Origin: an uncultured Collinsella sp.
GTDB lineage: Bacteria; Actinomycetota; Coriobacteriia; Coriobacteriales; Coriobacteriaceae
Length of the DNA: 45,355 nt
Assembly (NCBI GenBank): GCA_900540995.1
Contig: UQHO01000017.1
Location: 1-45,355, forward strand
Reading direction: 5' to 3'
A program made the translations under genes and the position numbers. The notes beneath the pieces are model-generated. The model worked only from the letters and a program-made list of their open reading frames with translations, searched no databases and had not been told where the DNA came from. Below, piece after piece: positions 6,496 to 14,969 of the stretch. Within the stretch, counting starts at the first letter, position 1; each line of letters starts with the position of its first letter.

Positions 6496-8271
6496 ATGGA
6501 GCAACTCATCGCCATCATCGAAAAGGGCCAGCCCTTTTTCAACGCGATCGCCCGCAACAAGTACCTCAAGGCGATCCGCGACGGCTTTATCTCCGTCATC
6601 CCCATCATCATCTTCTCGTCCATCTTCTGCCTGGTAGCCTCGGTCCCCAACATCTGGGGTTTCTACTGGCCCGATGACATCAACAACGCTCTGTGGAAGT
6701 GCTACAACTACTCCATGGGCATCCTGGCCATCGCCTGCGCCGCCACCACGGCCAAGCACTTCGCCGACGCTCAGAACCGCGACCTGCCCAAGAATAACCA
6801 GATTAACTTTATCTCATGCATGTGCGCGGCCATCGTCGGCTTCTTGCTCCTTTCGAGCGACACGATCGCCACGGACGCCGCCAGCGGTTTCAACACCACC
6901 TACCTTGGTTCCAAGGGCCTGCTGACCGCTTTCATCGCTGCGTTTGTGACCGGCATCATCTACAAGTTCTTCATTAAGCGCAACATCACCGTCAAGATGC
7001 CCGAGCAGGTTCCGCCCAACATCTCGCAGACCTTTAAGGACATCATCCCCTTCTCCGTCTGCATCACCGTCTTTTGGGTTTTTGACATCGTCTTCCGCGC
7101 TGCTTTTGGCTTCTGCTTTGCCCAGGGCGTCATCCAGGTGTTCCAGCCCCTGTTCACCGCTGCCGACGGCTACATCGGCCTCGCTGTGATCTACGGCGCC
7201 ATGAGCCTGTTCTGGTTCGTCGGCGTCCACGGTCCCTCGATCGTCGAGCCCGCCATCGCCGCCGCCCTCGTTGCCAACATGACCGACAACCTGGCTGCGT
7301 TCCAGGCCGGCCAGCACGCTTCCGCTGTCCTGACCCAGGGTGCCCAGTACTTCGTCGTCTGCATGGGCGGCACCGGCGCCACGCTCGTCCTGGTCTTTAT
7401 GTTCTGCTTCCTGGCCAAGTCTCAGGAGATGCGCGCCGTCGGTAAGGCCGCCATCGTCCCGGTCTGCTTCGCTGTCAACGAGCCGCTGCTGTTCGCCGCA
7501 CCCATCGTGCTCAACCCCGTCTTCTTTGTCCCGTTTGTCTTTGCCCCGATCGCCAACATCTGGATCCTCAAGATCTTTATCGACTTCTTGGGCATGAACG
7601 GCTTTATGTACACCCTGCCTTGGACCGTCCCCGGCCCCATCGGCACCATCATGGGCCTAGGCTTCCAGCCGCTCGCCTTTGTGATGCTCGCCCTTATCCT
7701 GGTCGTCGACTTTGTTCTGTACTACCCGTTCTTCCGTGCCTATGACGCCCAGAAGTGCGCCGAGGAGGCCGAGATCTCCCAGGAGGAGCTCGCCGCCAAG
7801 AACGCCGAGAAGGCCGCCAAGCTCAACGATGCCTTCCAGGGCAAGGCTGACGCCAAGAGCGTTGCCGCCGGCGCTGCTGCCGAGGCCGTGAAGGCCGACT
7901 CCCCCGCCACTTCCGCAGCACCCGCTGCCGAGGCAACGGCCGCCAGCGATCTCAACGGCAAGCGCGTGCTCGTGCTCTGCCAGGGCGGCGGTACCTCGGG
8001 CCTGCTCGCCAACGCACTGGCCAAGGCTGCCAAGGAGCGCGGCATCGATCTTGAAACCGCTGCCGAGGCCTATGGCAACCACGTCGACATGCTCCCCGAC
8101 TTTGACCTGGTCGTCCTGGCCCCGCAGGCCGCAAGCTACCTGGCCGACCTGCAGAAAGACTGCGAACGCGTGGGCAACAAGTGCGTCGCCTGCCGTGGTA
8201 AGCAGTACATCGAGCTCTCCCAGAACGGCGACAAGTCTCTCGCCTTCGTGAGCGAGCAGCTTTCGAAGTAA
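6496..8271 (+). CDS. lacE: Lactose-type PTS EIICB permease (LacE, module 1)
   Basis: Membrane permease of the lactose/cellobiose PTS family that imports and phosphorylates a beta-galactoside such as lactose. It has 591 residues. An EIIC domain of multiple membrane segments occupies residues 1 to about 425, with the family signature region GVHGPSIVEPAI (near 242) and NEPLLFAAPI. An Ala/Glu-rich linker follows (430-485), then a C-terminal EIIB domain with phospho-acceptor Cys495 in VLVLCQGGGTSGLLANAL, close to LacE. TAGGAG precedes the ATG. It is followed by a hairpin and then lacG1. Phosphate would come from LacF. A parallel copy is at 11409-13187; the two EIIB loops differ (CQGGGTSG against CAGAGTSA). 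Confidence 0.92.
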   Translation: MEQLIAIIEKGQPFFNAIARNKYLKAIRDGFISVIPIIIFSSIFCLVASVPNIWGFYWPDDINNALWKCYNYSMGILAIACAATTAKHFADAQNRDLPKNNQINFISCMCAAIVGFLLLSSDTIATDAASGFNTTYLGSKGLLTAFIAAFVTGIIYKFFIKRNITVKMPEQVPPNISQTFKDIIPFSVCITVFWVFDIVFRAAFGFCFAQGVIQVFQPLFTAADGYIGLAVIYGAMSLFWFVGVHGPSIVEPAIAAALVANMTDNLAAFQAGQHASAVLTQGAQYFVVCMGGTGATLVLVFMFCFLAKSQEMRAVGKAAIVPVCFAVNEPLLFAAPIVLNPVFFVPFVFAPIANIWILKIFIDFLGMNGFMYTLPWTVPGPIGTIMGLGFQPLAFVMLALILVVDFVLYYPFFRAYDAQKCAEEAEISQEELAAKNAEKAAKLNDAFQGKADAKSVAAGAAAEAVKADSPATSAAPAAEATAASDLNGKRVLVLCQGGGTSGLLANALAKAAKERGIDLETAAEAYGNHVDMLPDFDLVVLAPQAASYLADLQKDCERVGNKCVACRGKQYIELSQNGDKSLAFVSEQLSK

Positions 8272-8280
8272 GTAACGCGT

Positions 8281-8316
8281 AAGGGCCAGCCGACCATCCA
8301 CAGCCGGCTGGCCCTT
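8281..8316 (+). terminator. Intercistronic hairpin, lacE1-lacG1
   Basis: AAGGGCCAGCCG (8281-8292) pairs with CGGCTGGCCCTT (8305-8316). It is followed by CGATTTAG, so the T-tract is weak. It may be a partial terminator or RNA-processing barrier that sets the lacE:lacG ratio. Module 2 has a hairpin at the equivalent place. Confidence 0.6.
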
Positions 8317-8338
8317 CGATTTAGACGATTGGATCATC

Positions 8339-9778
8339 ATGTCCGTTAACCCCGCCAGCGTCACCAACCCGCCCGCGCAGTTTCCCGAGGACTTTGTCTT
8401 TGGCGGCGCCACCGCTGCCTACCAGGTAGAGGGCGAGACCCGCACCCACGGTAAGGGCAAGGTTGCCTGGGACGACTTCCTGGAGGCCCAGGGCCGCTTC
8501 TCCCCCGATCCCGCTTCCGACTTCTACAACCAGTACCCCGTCGATCTGGAGCTGTGCGAGGAGTTCGGCATCAACGGCATCCGCCTCTCCATCGCCTGGA
8601 GCCGCATCTTCCCCAACGGCACCGGCGAGATCAACCCCGAGGGTGTGCAGTTCTACCACGACCTCTTCGCCGAGTGCCACAAGCATCACGTCGAGCCGTT
8701 CGTCACGCTGCACCACTTCGATACGCCGCTCCCCCTCTTTGAGAAGGGCGACTTCCTCAACCGCGAGACCATCGACGCCTTTGTGGACTTTGCCACCTTC
8801 TGCTTTAAGGAGTACGCCGACCAGGTGACCTACTGGTTCACCTTTAACGAGATCTGGGCCGACGCCTCCAACACCTACATCGAGGGCACCTTCCCCGGCG
8901 GTGTTAAGGCACATCTGGCCGAGGCCTTCCAGTGCGAGCACAACATGATGCTCGCCCACGCCAAGGCCGTGCTGGCCTTCCACAACGGCGGCTTTAGGGG
9001 CAAGATCGGCGTCATCCAGTCGCTGGAGTTTAAGTACCCGCTCAACGAGAACGACCCCGCCGACATCAAAGCCGCCAATAACGAGCACGTGCTGCAGAAC
9101 CAGTTTTTGCTCGACGCCACTTTCCGCGGCGACTACGCGCCCGACACCCTCGAGTGCGCCAACCGCCTGGCCGCCGTCTCGGGCGGCACCATCGAGATAT
9201 TGGACGAGGACCTCGAGATTATGCGCGAAGCCGCGCTTTACAACGACTACCTTGGCGTTAACAACTACCAGTGCCGTTTTTTGAAGGCTTACGATGGCGA
9301 GAACGACCTGCACCACAACGGTACGGGCGAGAAGGGCACCGGCCGCTGGCGCGTCAAGGGCATTGGCGAGCACGTGAACAAGCCCGGCATCCCCACCACC
9401 GACTGGGACTGGATCATCTATCCCGAGGGTCTGTTCGATCTGCTCGTCTACATTAAGCAGCGCTACCCCAACTACAAGCAGATCTTCATCACCGAAAACG
9501 GCATGGGCTACAAGGACCCCTACAAGGACGGTTTTGTGGACGACCAGCCGCGCATCGACTACATCGAGCAGCACCTGCGCTGGTTGCTCAAGGCCATGGA
9601 GGTGGGTGTCAACGTGGGCGGCTACTTCCTATGGAGCCTGCAGGATCAGTTCTCCTGGACCAATGGCTACAACAAGCGTTACGGCTTCTTCTACGTTGAC
9701 TTTGAAACCCAGAAGCGCACGCCCAAGGCAAGCGCCTACTGGTACAAGCACGTGGCGCAAACCCGTCGTCTGGACTAG
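8339..9778 (+). CDS. lacG: 6-phospho-beta-galactosidase (LacG, module 1)
   Basis: GH1 enzyme that hydrolyses lactose-6-phosphate to galactose-6-P and glucose in the cytoplasm. It has 479 residues (family 468-480). It starts DFVFGGATAAYQVEG; the acid/base Glu171 is in TFNEIWAD, the nucleophile Glu386 in ITENGMGYKD, and the phosphate-binding loop SWTNGYNKRYG (439-449) has the Ser, Lys and Tyr typical of phospho-glycosidases. LacG is favoured over 6-phospho-beta-glucosidase because of TFNEI, the GKFPPG-like GTFPGG segment and the lac neighbours. The ribosome-binding site is weak (GGATC), unlike lacG2. A strong terminator follows. Product galactose-6-P would enter LacAB. Confidence 0.9.
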   Translation: MSVNPASVTNPPAQFPEDFVFGGATAAYQVEGETRTHGKGKVAWDDFLEAQGRFSPDPASDFYNQYPVDLELCEEFGINGIRLSIAWSRIFPNGTGEINPEGVQFYHDLFAECHKHHVEPFVTLHHFDTPLPLFEKGDFLNRETIDAFVDFATFCFKEYADQVTYWFTFNEIWADASNTYIEGTFPGGVKAHLAEAFQCEHNMMLAHAKAVLAFHNGGFRGKIGVIQSLEFKYPLNENDPADIKAANNEHVLQNQFLLDATFRGDYAPDTLECANRLAAVSGGTIEILDEDLEIMREAALYNDYLGVNNYQCRFLKAYDGENDLHHNGTGEKGTGRWRVKGIGEHVNKPGIPTTDWDWIIYPEGLFDLLVYIKQRYPNYKQIFITENGMGYKDPYKDGFVDDQPRIDYIEQHLRWLLKAMEVGVNVGGYFLWSLQDQFSWTNGYNKRYGFFYVDFETQKRTPKASAYWYKHVAQTRRLD

Positions 9779-9823
9779 CGGCTGGCGGGGTCGCCTGCCC
9801 ACATAACCTGTCCCCATTTCTCA

Positions 9824-9867
9824 GCCGGGGGCGGCACGTCACACGGCGCGCCGCCCCCGGCGTTTTT
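9824..9867 (+). terminator. Intrinsic terminator of lacE1-lacG1
   Basis: GCCGGGGGCGGC (9824-9835) pairs with GCCGCCCCCGGC (9850-9861) and is followed by GTTTTT. Confidence 0.85.
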
Positions 9868-9885
9868 AGGCGGTTCGGGGGCCGC

Positions 9886-10112
9886 TTGTCTTAATCTGTA
9901 ACATCTAGCTGAGATTTTCGGTCTTAACTGTTACAGATTTAGACGAACGGGCGGCCCGGGCCGAACAATCTCGATCTGTAACATGTAGACCACTTTTGGC
10001 CGTCTAGTTGTTACAAATCGAGACAAACGGAATAAGCCGGGCCGAATTGTCTAAATCTGTAACATCTAGCTGAGATTTTCGGCCCTACCTGTTACAGATT
10101 GAGACAAACAGG
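9886..10112. repeat. Tandem hairpin repeat array 1 (3 units)
   Basis: This is the main content of the 9779-10122 gap between convergent lacG1 and lacI2. Units at about 9886-9948, 9965-10028 and 10047-10109 each consist of a left arm TTGTCTnnATCTGTAACA, a 25-nt loop and a right arm TGTTACAGATnnAGACaAAC. Loops of units 1 and 3 share TCTAGCTGAGATTTTCGG; the loop of unit 2 is of a different type (GTAGACCACTTTTGGCC). Unit spacing is 79-82 bp. Two more units lie after lacG2 (14776-14917). There are no open reading frames or T-tracts in the units. Confidence 0.85.
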
Positions 10113-10122
10113 CCGAGCACGT

Positions 10123-11124
10123 CTACGCCCGCAGATCCCGCACGCTCGAGCGCTCGACCAACACGCCCGAGACGAGCGTACGGCTCCTGGAGCTCGGAGC
10201 CTCCAAACCTGCGACGACCTCATTGAGCGCACGGATGCCCAGCTCGCGGTGGCGAAACTTCACCGACGTCAGAATCGAGTTGGGAATCGTCTTGTAGAGC
10301 TCATCGTCGAAGCCGATCACGGACACGTCGTCGGGCACACTGAGCCCTTTGTCACGTAGAGCCATCATCACGCCGTTTGCCATGCAGTCGTTAGCAGCGA
10401 GGACCGCCGTGCAATCGGGTTTATCGGCAAGCACGAGGCCCGCGGCATAGCCACTATCCGCATTCCAATCACCTTGCAGAGGCTCGGGCGGCTCAATGCC
10501 ACGCGCCTCGAGTGCCGCTCGCCAACCTTTCATACGGCACTGGCTCGACAGCGACTCTTTCTTACCAGAGACGAAGTACACGTTCTTGTGCCCGCGATTT
10601 AAGAAGTACTCGCACGCCATGCGCGCGCCGCCCTCTTGATCGTCACTGACGGTGGAGCAGGTAGGATGTTCCATCGGTGTGATAATCACCGTCTTGAGGT
10701 CTTTCGGCGCCTCAAAGGTATCAAAGTCATCAACCATCTGACGCAGGTTGAAGATCATGCCATCAACGGGCAGCTGCGACATCCTGCGCGCCGCATCGGC
10801 AAGGGTCATCTTCTCCCCTGCGCGCTTCTTAATCATCGTGAGCGCAAAGCCGCGTTCTTCGGCGGCATCGGCGATACCGTCAATCATGTCCACGGCACCG
10901 CCCGACAAGTGGAACAGCACGACGCCGATGCACCCGTAACGACCCAACTTGAGCGAACGCGCGGCAAAGTTGGCTCGAAACCCGAGCGCCTCCATGGCCG
11001 CATGGACCCTATCGCGTGTCGACTCTCGCACGCTATCGGGCTCGTTGATCACGCGCGACACCGTCTTGAGAGAAACGCCCGCGGCAACTGCCACATCGTT
11101 CATCGAGACATTTTTCTTGTCCAT
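10123..11124 (-). CDS. LacI-family transcriptional regulator 2
   Basis: LacI/GalR repressor, 333 residues from the ATG at 11124 (MDKKNVSMNDVAV). The helix-turn-helix is VSMNDVAVAAGVSLKTVSRVIN (residues 6-27), the hinge FRANFAARSL, and the effector domain begins CIGVVLFHL and ends near SVIGFDDELYKTI. GGAGAAG lies 11 nt before this ATG; an upstream in-frame ATG at 11184 would add 20 residues that do not look family-like. It is paralogous to the 5135-6139 regulator and is likewise divergent from a lacE-lacG pair. Its most likely target is the perfect palindrome at 11284-11307, which also fits autoregulation. Confidence 0.88.
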   Translation of the reverse strand: MDKKNVSMNDVAVAAGVSLKTVSRVINEPDSVRESTRDRVHAAMEALGFRANFAARSLKLGRYGCIGVVLFHLSGGAVDMIDGIADAAEERGFALTMIKKRAGEKMTLADAARRMSQLPVDGMIFNLRQMVDDFDTFEAPKDLKTVIITPMEHPTCSTVSDDQEGGARMACEYFLNRGHKNVYFVSGKKESLSSQCRMKGWRAALEARGIEPPEPLQGDWNADSGYAAGLVLADKPDCTAVLAANDCMANGVMMALRDKGLSVPDDVSVIGFDDELYKTIPNSILTSVKFRHRELGIRALNEVVAGLEAPSSRSRTLVSGVLVERSSVRDLRA

Positions 11125-11206
11125 CGTTGCCACTGCTTCTCCACTCGGTTCTCTATCGCTTGCTTTTTGCGTTCTAGCATACACTACCTGCCTGACTGAT
11201 AAATCA

Positions 11207-11238
11207 ACCGTTTACCGGACAATATCGACCGCTCACCC
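11207..11238 (+). promoter_or_regulatory. 21-bp-period direct repeat, lacI2/lacE2
   Basis: ACCGTTTACCG (11207) and ACCGCTCACCC (11228) start exactly 21 bp apart, as at four other sugar loci in the window. Confidence 0.5.
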
Positions 11239-11283
11239 GTATATCCTTGTTGCTCTTCCAAAAATGTCTTACGTTGTCATTAA

Positions 11284-11307
11284 CGAAATGACAACGTTGT
11301 CATTTCG
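11284..11307. promoter_or_regulatory. Perfect 24-bp palindromic LacI-type operator
   Basis: The core ATGACAACGTTGTCAT (11288-11303) is flanked by CGAA and TTCG, giving a 24-bp perfect palindrome. It has the same architecture as the two operators upstream of lacE1. The right half ACGTTGTCAT is repeated at 11271-11280, 23 bp upstream. Confidence 0.75.
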
Positions 11308-11408
11308 CAATGCCTTCCTTACGCAGGAAGGTTTCCGGGCAGTCCTGACCATCCATCGACGACCAGTTCCATCCACATGCATCGCGCATCAAGTAGCAAA
11401 GGAGCTTT

Positions 11409-13187
11409 ATGGACGCCATCGTAAAGATGCTCGAAAAGCATCAACCGTTCTTTGAGAAGATCTCGAGGAACATCTACCTCCAGGCTATTAAGGACGGATT
11501 CCTTGGGTGCATGCCCATCGTCCTCACCTCTTCGATCTTCCTGCTGATTGCCACCCTTCCTGGCGTAGTTGGCATCACGCTGCCCCAGCCGCTCATCGAC
11601 TGGTGCAACAAGCTGTACAACTTCACCATGGGCGTCATGGGCATCATGGTTGCCGGCACCACCGCCAAGAACTTCACGGCTTCCATGAACCGTCGCATGC
11701 CCGCCGGCAAGGTGCTCAACGACGGCTCCACTATGGTTGCTGCCCAGTGCAGCATGCTGCTGCTCGCTGTTACGCAGTTCAGCACCAAGTTCAACGGCTC
11801 CGAGCTTTCGGTCTTCGATTGCACCAGCATGGGTACGCGCGGTCTGTTCTCGGCCTACATCGCCGCGTTCATTACCGTGTGGGTCTATAAGTTCTGCGTC
11901 TCGCGCGATCTGACCATTAAGCTGCCCAAGGAGGTCCCGGGCGCCATCGCTCAGAACTTCCGCGACATCATCCCCTTTGGCGGCGCCGTCATCATCTGCG
12001 GCATCATCGATGTCGTCGTGCGCAACCTCATGGGTGTTCCGTTCTCCGAACTGCTTATCAAACTGCTCTCCCCGCTCTTTACCGCTGCAGAAACCTATCC
12101 TGGTCTTATCCTTATCCAGGCAGCCACCGCGTTCTTCTGGTTCATCGGCGTCCACGGCCCCTCGATCGTCCAGCCGGGCATCGACCCCATCCGTCTTGCC
12201 AACCAGGCCGAGAACCTGCAGGTTCTGCTGGCCGGCGGCCACCCCGCCCACTCCCTCACCTTTAACATGTCGCTCGTGGGTGAGTTCGGCGGCACCGGCG
12301 CCACGTTCATCGTGCCGCTTCTGCTGATTCTCTTTATGAAGTCCAAGCAGCTCAAAGCCGTCGGTAAGGCCTCGATTGTTCCTGTTGCCTTTGCTGTCAA
12401 CGAGCCGCTGCTCTTTGGCGCGCCGATGATCCTCAACCCCTACATGCTCATCCCCTTTGTTGCCGCCGGCTGCGTCAACGTGAGTGTTGCCAAGTTCTTT
12501 ATCGATAACGTGGGCATGAACGGCTTCTCCTTCGTGGTGCCTTGGGCTACCCCTGCCCCCATCGGCATCTTCATCACCACAAACTTCCAGCTTATCGCCC
12601 TGGTATTTGTTGCGATCATCATCTTGCTGGACGCCATCATCTACCTGCCGTTCTTGAAGGCATACGATAAGCTGCTCTGCGACCAGGAAGCCGAGCGCGC
12701 CGCCGAGCTGGGTCTCGAGTCCGATGGTACTGCTTCCATCGCCGCCAGCACCCCTGCGCCCGTCGTCGAGCAGACTACCGCTTCCGTCGAGACGACCGCC
12801 GCTGCCGTCGACAGCGAGCCTGTCGCCGATCAGCCCGAGCCCGCCGCCGACGCATCCGCTAAGAAGGACGTCGATGGCCTGAAGGTCCTCGTCCTGTGCG
12901 CCGGCGCCGGCACCTCCGCCATGCTTGCCAATGCCATCAAGGAAGGCGCCGCACAGACCGGCGAGAACATCGCCTCCTCCGCTGGTGCCTATGGTCAGCA
13001 CACCGCCATCATGGACCAGTACGACGTCATCGTGCTTGCCCCGCAGGTCCGTAGCTACTACAACGACATGAAGGCCGACACCGACCGTCTGGGTATTAAG
13101 CTGCTCGCCCCGCGCGGCAAGGAATACATCGACCTTACCCGCGATCCCGCCGGTGCCATCAAGTGGCTCCGCGAGAACCTCGACTAG
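11409..13187 (+). CDS. lacE: Lactose-type PTS EIICB permease (LacE, module 2)
   Basis: A second LacE-like permease, 592 residues: EIIC membrane domain to about residue 420 (GVHGPSIVQPGIDP, NEPLLFGAPMILNP), an acidic Ala/Glu/Val linker (about 440-485), and the EIIB domain with phospho-acceptor Cys497 in VLVLCAGAGTSAMLANAI. The EIIB end (APQVRSYYNDMKADTDRLGIKL) is very close to Firmicutes LacE, closer by eye than module 1. AAAGGAG lies just before the ATG. It is probably co-transcribed with lacG2. With two permeases and one LacF, the modules may discriminate among beta-galactosides (inference). Confidence 0.93.
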   Translation: MDAIVKMLEKHQPFFEKISRNIYLQAIKDGFLGCMPIVLTSSIFLLIATLPGVVGITLPQPLIDWCNKLYNFTMGVMGIMVAGTTAKNFTASMNRRMPAGKVLNDGSTMVAAQCSMLLLAVTQFSTKFNGSELSVFDCTSMGTRGLFSAYIAAFITVWVYKFCVSRDLTIKLPKEVPGAIAQNFRDIIPFGGAVIICGIIDVVVRNLMGVPFSELLIKLLSPLFTAAETYPGLILIQAATAFFWFIGVHGPSIVQPGIDPIRLANQAENLQVLLAGGHPAHSLTFNMSLVGEFGGTGATFIVPLLLILFMKSKQLKAVGKASIVPVAFAVNEPLLFGAPMILNPYMLIPFVAAGCVNVSVAKFFIDNVGMNGFSFVVPWATPAPIGIFITTNFQLIALVFVAIIILLDAIIYLPFLKAYDKLLCDQEAERAAELGLESDGTASIAASTPAPVVEQTTASVETTAAAVDSEPVADQPEPAADASAKKDVDGLKVLVLCAGAGTSAMLANAIKEGAAQTGENIASSAGAYGQHTAIMDQYDVIVLAPQVRSYYNDMKADTDRLGIKLLAPRGKEYIDLTRDPAGAIKWLRENLD

Positions 13188-13202
13188 TTTCCTCCCTCTG
13201 TT

Positions 13203-13228
13203 GGTGCCCGGACCCCAGTTCGGGCACC
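13203..13228 (+). terminator. Intercistronic hairpin, lacE2-lacG2
   Basis: GGTGCCCG (13203-13210) pairs with CGGGCACC (13221-13228). There is no T-tract. It is in the same position as the hairpin between lacE1 and lacG1, but unrelated in sequence. Confidence 0.5.
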
Positions 13229-13262
13229 TCCCCCTATTCGTATCCCACAGAAAGGATGACTC

Positions 13263-14684
13263 ATGACCAACCCCATGCAGTTCCCCGACGGCTTTGTGTT
13301 TGGCGGCGCCACCGCTGCTTACCAGGTTGAGGGCGAGACCCGTACGCACGGCAAGGGCAAAGTGCCCTGGGACGATTTCCTGGCTGCTCAGGGTCGCTTC
13401 TCCCCCGACCCCGCAAGCGATTTCTACAACAAGTACCCGGTCGATATCGACCTGTGCCAGCGCTTCGGCATCAACGGCATCCGTGTCTCCATCGCGTGGA
13501 GCCGCATCTTCCCCAACGGCACCGGCGAGGTTAACCCCGAGGGCGTTACCTACTATCACGAGCTCCTTGCCACCTGCAACAAGGCCGGCGTTATCCCTTA
13601 TGTCACGCTCGATCACTTTGACACGCCCGAGGCCTTTTACCAGGACGGCGGCGAGGGCTTCCTGACGCGCACGACGATCGACGCCTTTGTCGAGTACGCC
13701 AAGTTCTGCTTTGCCGAGTTTACCGAGGTCAAGCACTGGTTTACCTTTAACGAGATTCCCGCGACCGCCGAGGGCAGCTTTATCGTCGGCAACTGGCCGC
13801 ACGGCGAGAAGTATCGCCTGGACAAGGCCTTCCAGCTTATGCACAACATGATGGTGGCCCATGCCAAAGCCGTCGTCGCCTTCCACGAGGGCGGCTTTGA
13901 GGGCGAGATCGGCATTGTCCAGAACCTGGAGCCCAAGTATCCCCTCGATCCCAACAGTGCTGCCGACTGCGAGGCCGCCCGCATGGCCGACGTCATCAAC
14001 AACCGCTGGGTACTCGACGCCACCTTCCGCGGCCACTATGCAGCCGACACCATGGAGGCTGCGACCAAGCTGGCCCATATCGCCGGCGGCGAGCTCGATG
14101 TTCGCGACGAGGACATCGCCGCGCTGACCGCCGCGCTCCCCTACAACGATTGCCTGGGCGTCAACACCTACAAGTGCCAGTTCCTGCGTGCCGCCGAGGG
14201 CGAAAACGACATCAACCACAATGGCACTGGCAACAAGGGCTCCTCGCGCTGGTTCCTCAAGGGCGTTGGTGAGTCATGCGTGCGCGAAGGCGTACCCACC
14301 ACCGATTGGGACTGGATCATCTATCCCGAGGGCCTCTACGACCTGCTGCTCCGCATTAAGAACGATTACCCCAACTACAAGAAGATCTACATCACCGAGA
14401 ACGGCATGGGCTATAAGGACGACTTCGAGGACGGCTTTATCGACGACGCCCGTCGCATCGACTACATGCGTCAGCATCTCGCGTGGATCCTCAAGGCAAT
14501 CGACGGCGGCGTGAACGTCGACGGCTACTTTGTGTGGTCGCTACAGGACCAGTTCTCCTGGACCAACGGCTACAACAAGCGCTACGGCCTGTTCTACATC
14601 GACTTTGAGACCCAGAAGCGCTACCCCAAGGCGAGCGCGTACTGGTACAAGAACGTCGCGGAGACCGGCCTGCTCATGGCCTAG
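13263..14684 (+). CDS. lacG: 6-phospho-beta-galactosidase (LacG, module 2)
   Basis: GH1 6-phospho-beta-galactosidase of 473 residues. Acid/base Glu164 is in WFTFNEIPA, nucleophile Glu379 in ITENGMGYKDDF, and the phosphate-binding loop is SWTNGYNKRYGLFYIDFETQ near the C-terminus. It cleaves the phosphorylated disaccharide delivered by LacE2. It differs from module 1 around the aglycone side (DHFDTPEAFYQDGGEGF against HHFDTPLPLFEKGDF; NEIPATAEGSF against NEIWADASNTY), which suggests a different preferred aglycone. AAAGGA precedes the ATG with good spacing. A strong terminator follows. Confidence 0.92.
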   Translation: MTNPMQFPDGFVFGGATAAYQVEGETRTHGKGKVPWDDFLAAQGRFSPDPASDFYNKYPVDIDLCQRFGINGIRVSIAWSRIFPNGTGEVNPEGVTYYHELLATCNKAGVIPYVTLDHFDTPEAFYQDGGEGFLTRTTIDAFVEYAKFCFAEFTEVKHWFTFNEIPATAEGSFIVGNWPHGEKYRLDKAFQLMHNMMVAHAKAVVAFHEGGFEGEIGIVQNLEPKYPLDPNSAADCEAARMADVINNRWVLDATFRGHYAADTMEAATKLAHIAGGELDVRDEDIAALTAALPYNDCLGVNTYKCQFLRAAEGENDINHNGTGNKGSSRWFLKGVGESCVREGVPTTDWDWIIYPEGLYDLLLRIKNDYPNYKKIYITENGMGYKDDFEDGFIDDARRIDYMRQHLAWILKAIDGGVNVDGYFVWSLQDQFSWTNGYNKRYGLFYIDFETQKRYPKASAYWYKNVAETGLLMA

Positions 14685-14706
14685 TTTTTGCCGCATACCC
14701 CTTGTC

Positions 14707-14749
14707 GGCCGCATGCGAATCCCCCCACGGGCTCGCATGCGGCCTTTTT
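14707..14749 (+). terminator. Intrinsic terminator of lacE2-lacG2
   Basis: GGCCGCATGCGA (14707-14718) pairs with TCGCATGCGGCC (14733-14744), followed by TTTTTG and a second T-run. Confidence 0.9.
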
Positions 14750-14775
14750 GTTTTTTGGTGAGCCCGAGCGGATCA

Positions 14776-14920
14776 TTCGTCTCGATCTGTAACATCTAGC
14801 AGGGATTTTCGGCCCCAGCTGTTACGGATCGAGACAAACAGAACGCCCGAGCAGAAATGTCTAAATCTGTAACACGTAGCCCACTTTCGACCGTCTACCT
14901 GTTACAGATCAAGACAATAA
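14776..14920. repeat. Tandem hairpin repeat array 2 (2 units)
   Basis: Two more units of the array-1 family, at about 14776-14839 and 14857-14917. The first has the TCTAGC...GATTTTCGG loop, the second the GTAGcCCACTTTcG loop, so the two loop subtypes alternate as in array 1. They lie between the lacG2 terminator and the fic promoter. The rest of the 14685-15052 gap holds the terminator and the fic inverted repeat. Confidence 0.85.
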
Positions 14921-14969
14921 GATAGTCAAATCCAAACTTTCCAAGCAGTTATGAAGCATGGTTTCTAGT

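Larger units (their letters stand above)
11125..11408. promoter_or_regulatory. Divergent lacI2 / lacE2 control region
   Basis: It contains a 21-bp direct repeat (11207-11238), a half-operator ACGTTGTCAT (11271-11280), the perfect palindromic operator (11284-11307) and a small hairpin CCTTCC/GGAAGG (11313-11331). TTGTCA (11297-11302) inside the operator followed 17 nt later by TACGCA is a weak candidate promoter for lacE2. Confidence 0.55.

Noticed and set aside
8321..9574. Minus-strand open frame of 417 codons across lacG1
   Set aside because: Shadow of the GH1 gene on the other strand; no recognisable domain.
9886..10112. Possible short CRISPR array
   Set aside because: The units are themselves palindromic with conserved loop types, the repeats are not identical direct repeats separated by unique spacers, and no cas genes are present.
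11319..14219. Minus-strand open frame of 966 codons across lacE2-lacG2
   Set aside because: It is antisense to two clearly conserved genes and reads as a Val/Gly/Asp-rich shadow produced by GC-rich codon use; no family motif or ribosome-binding site.
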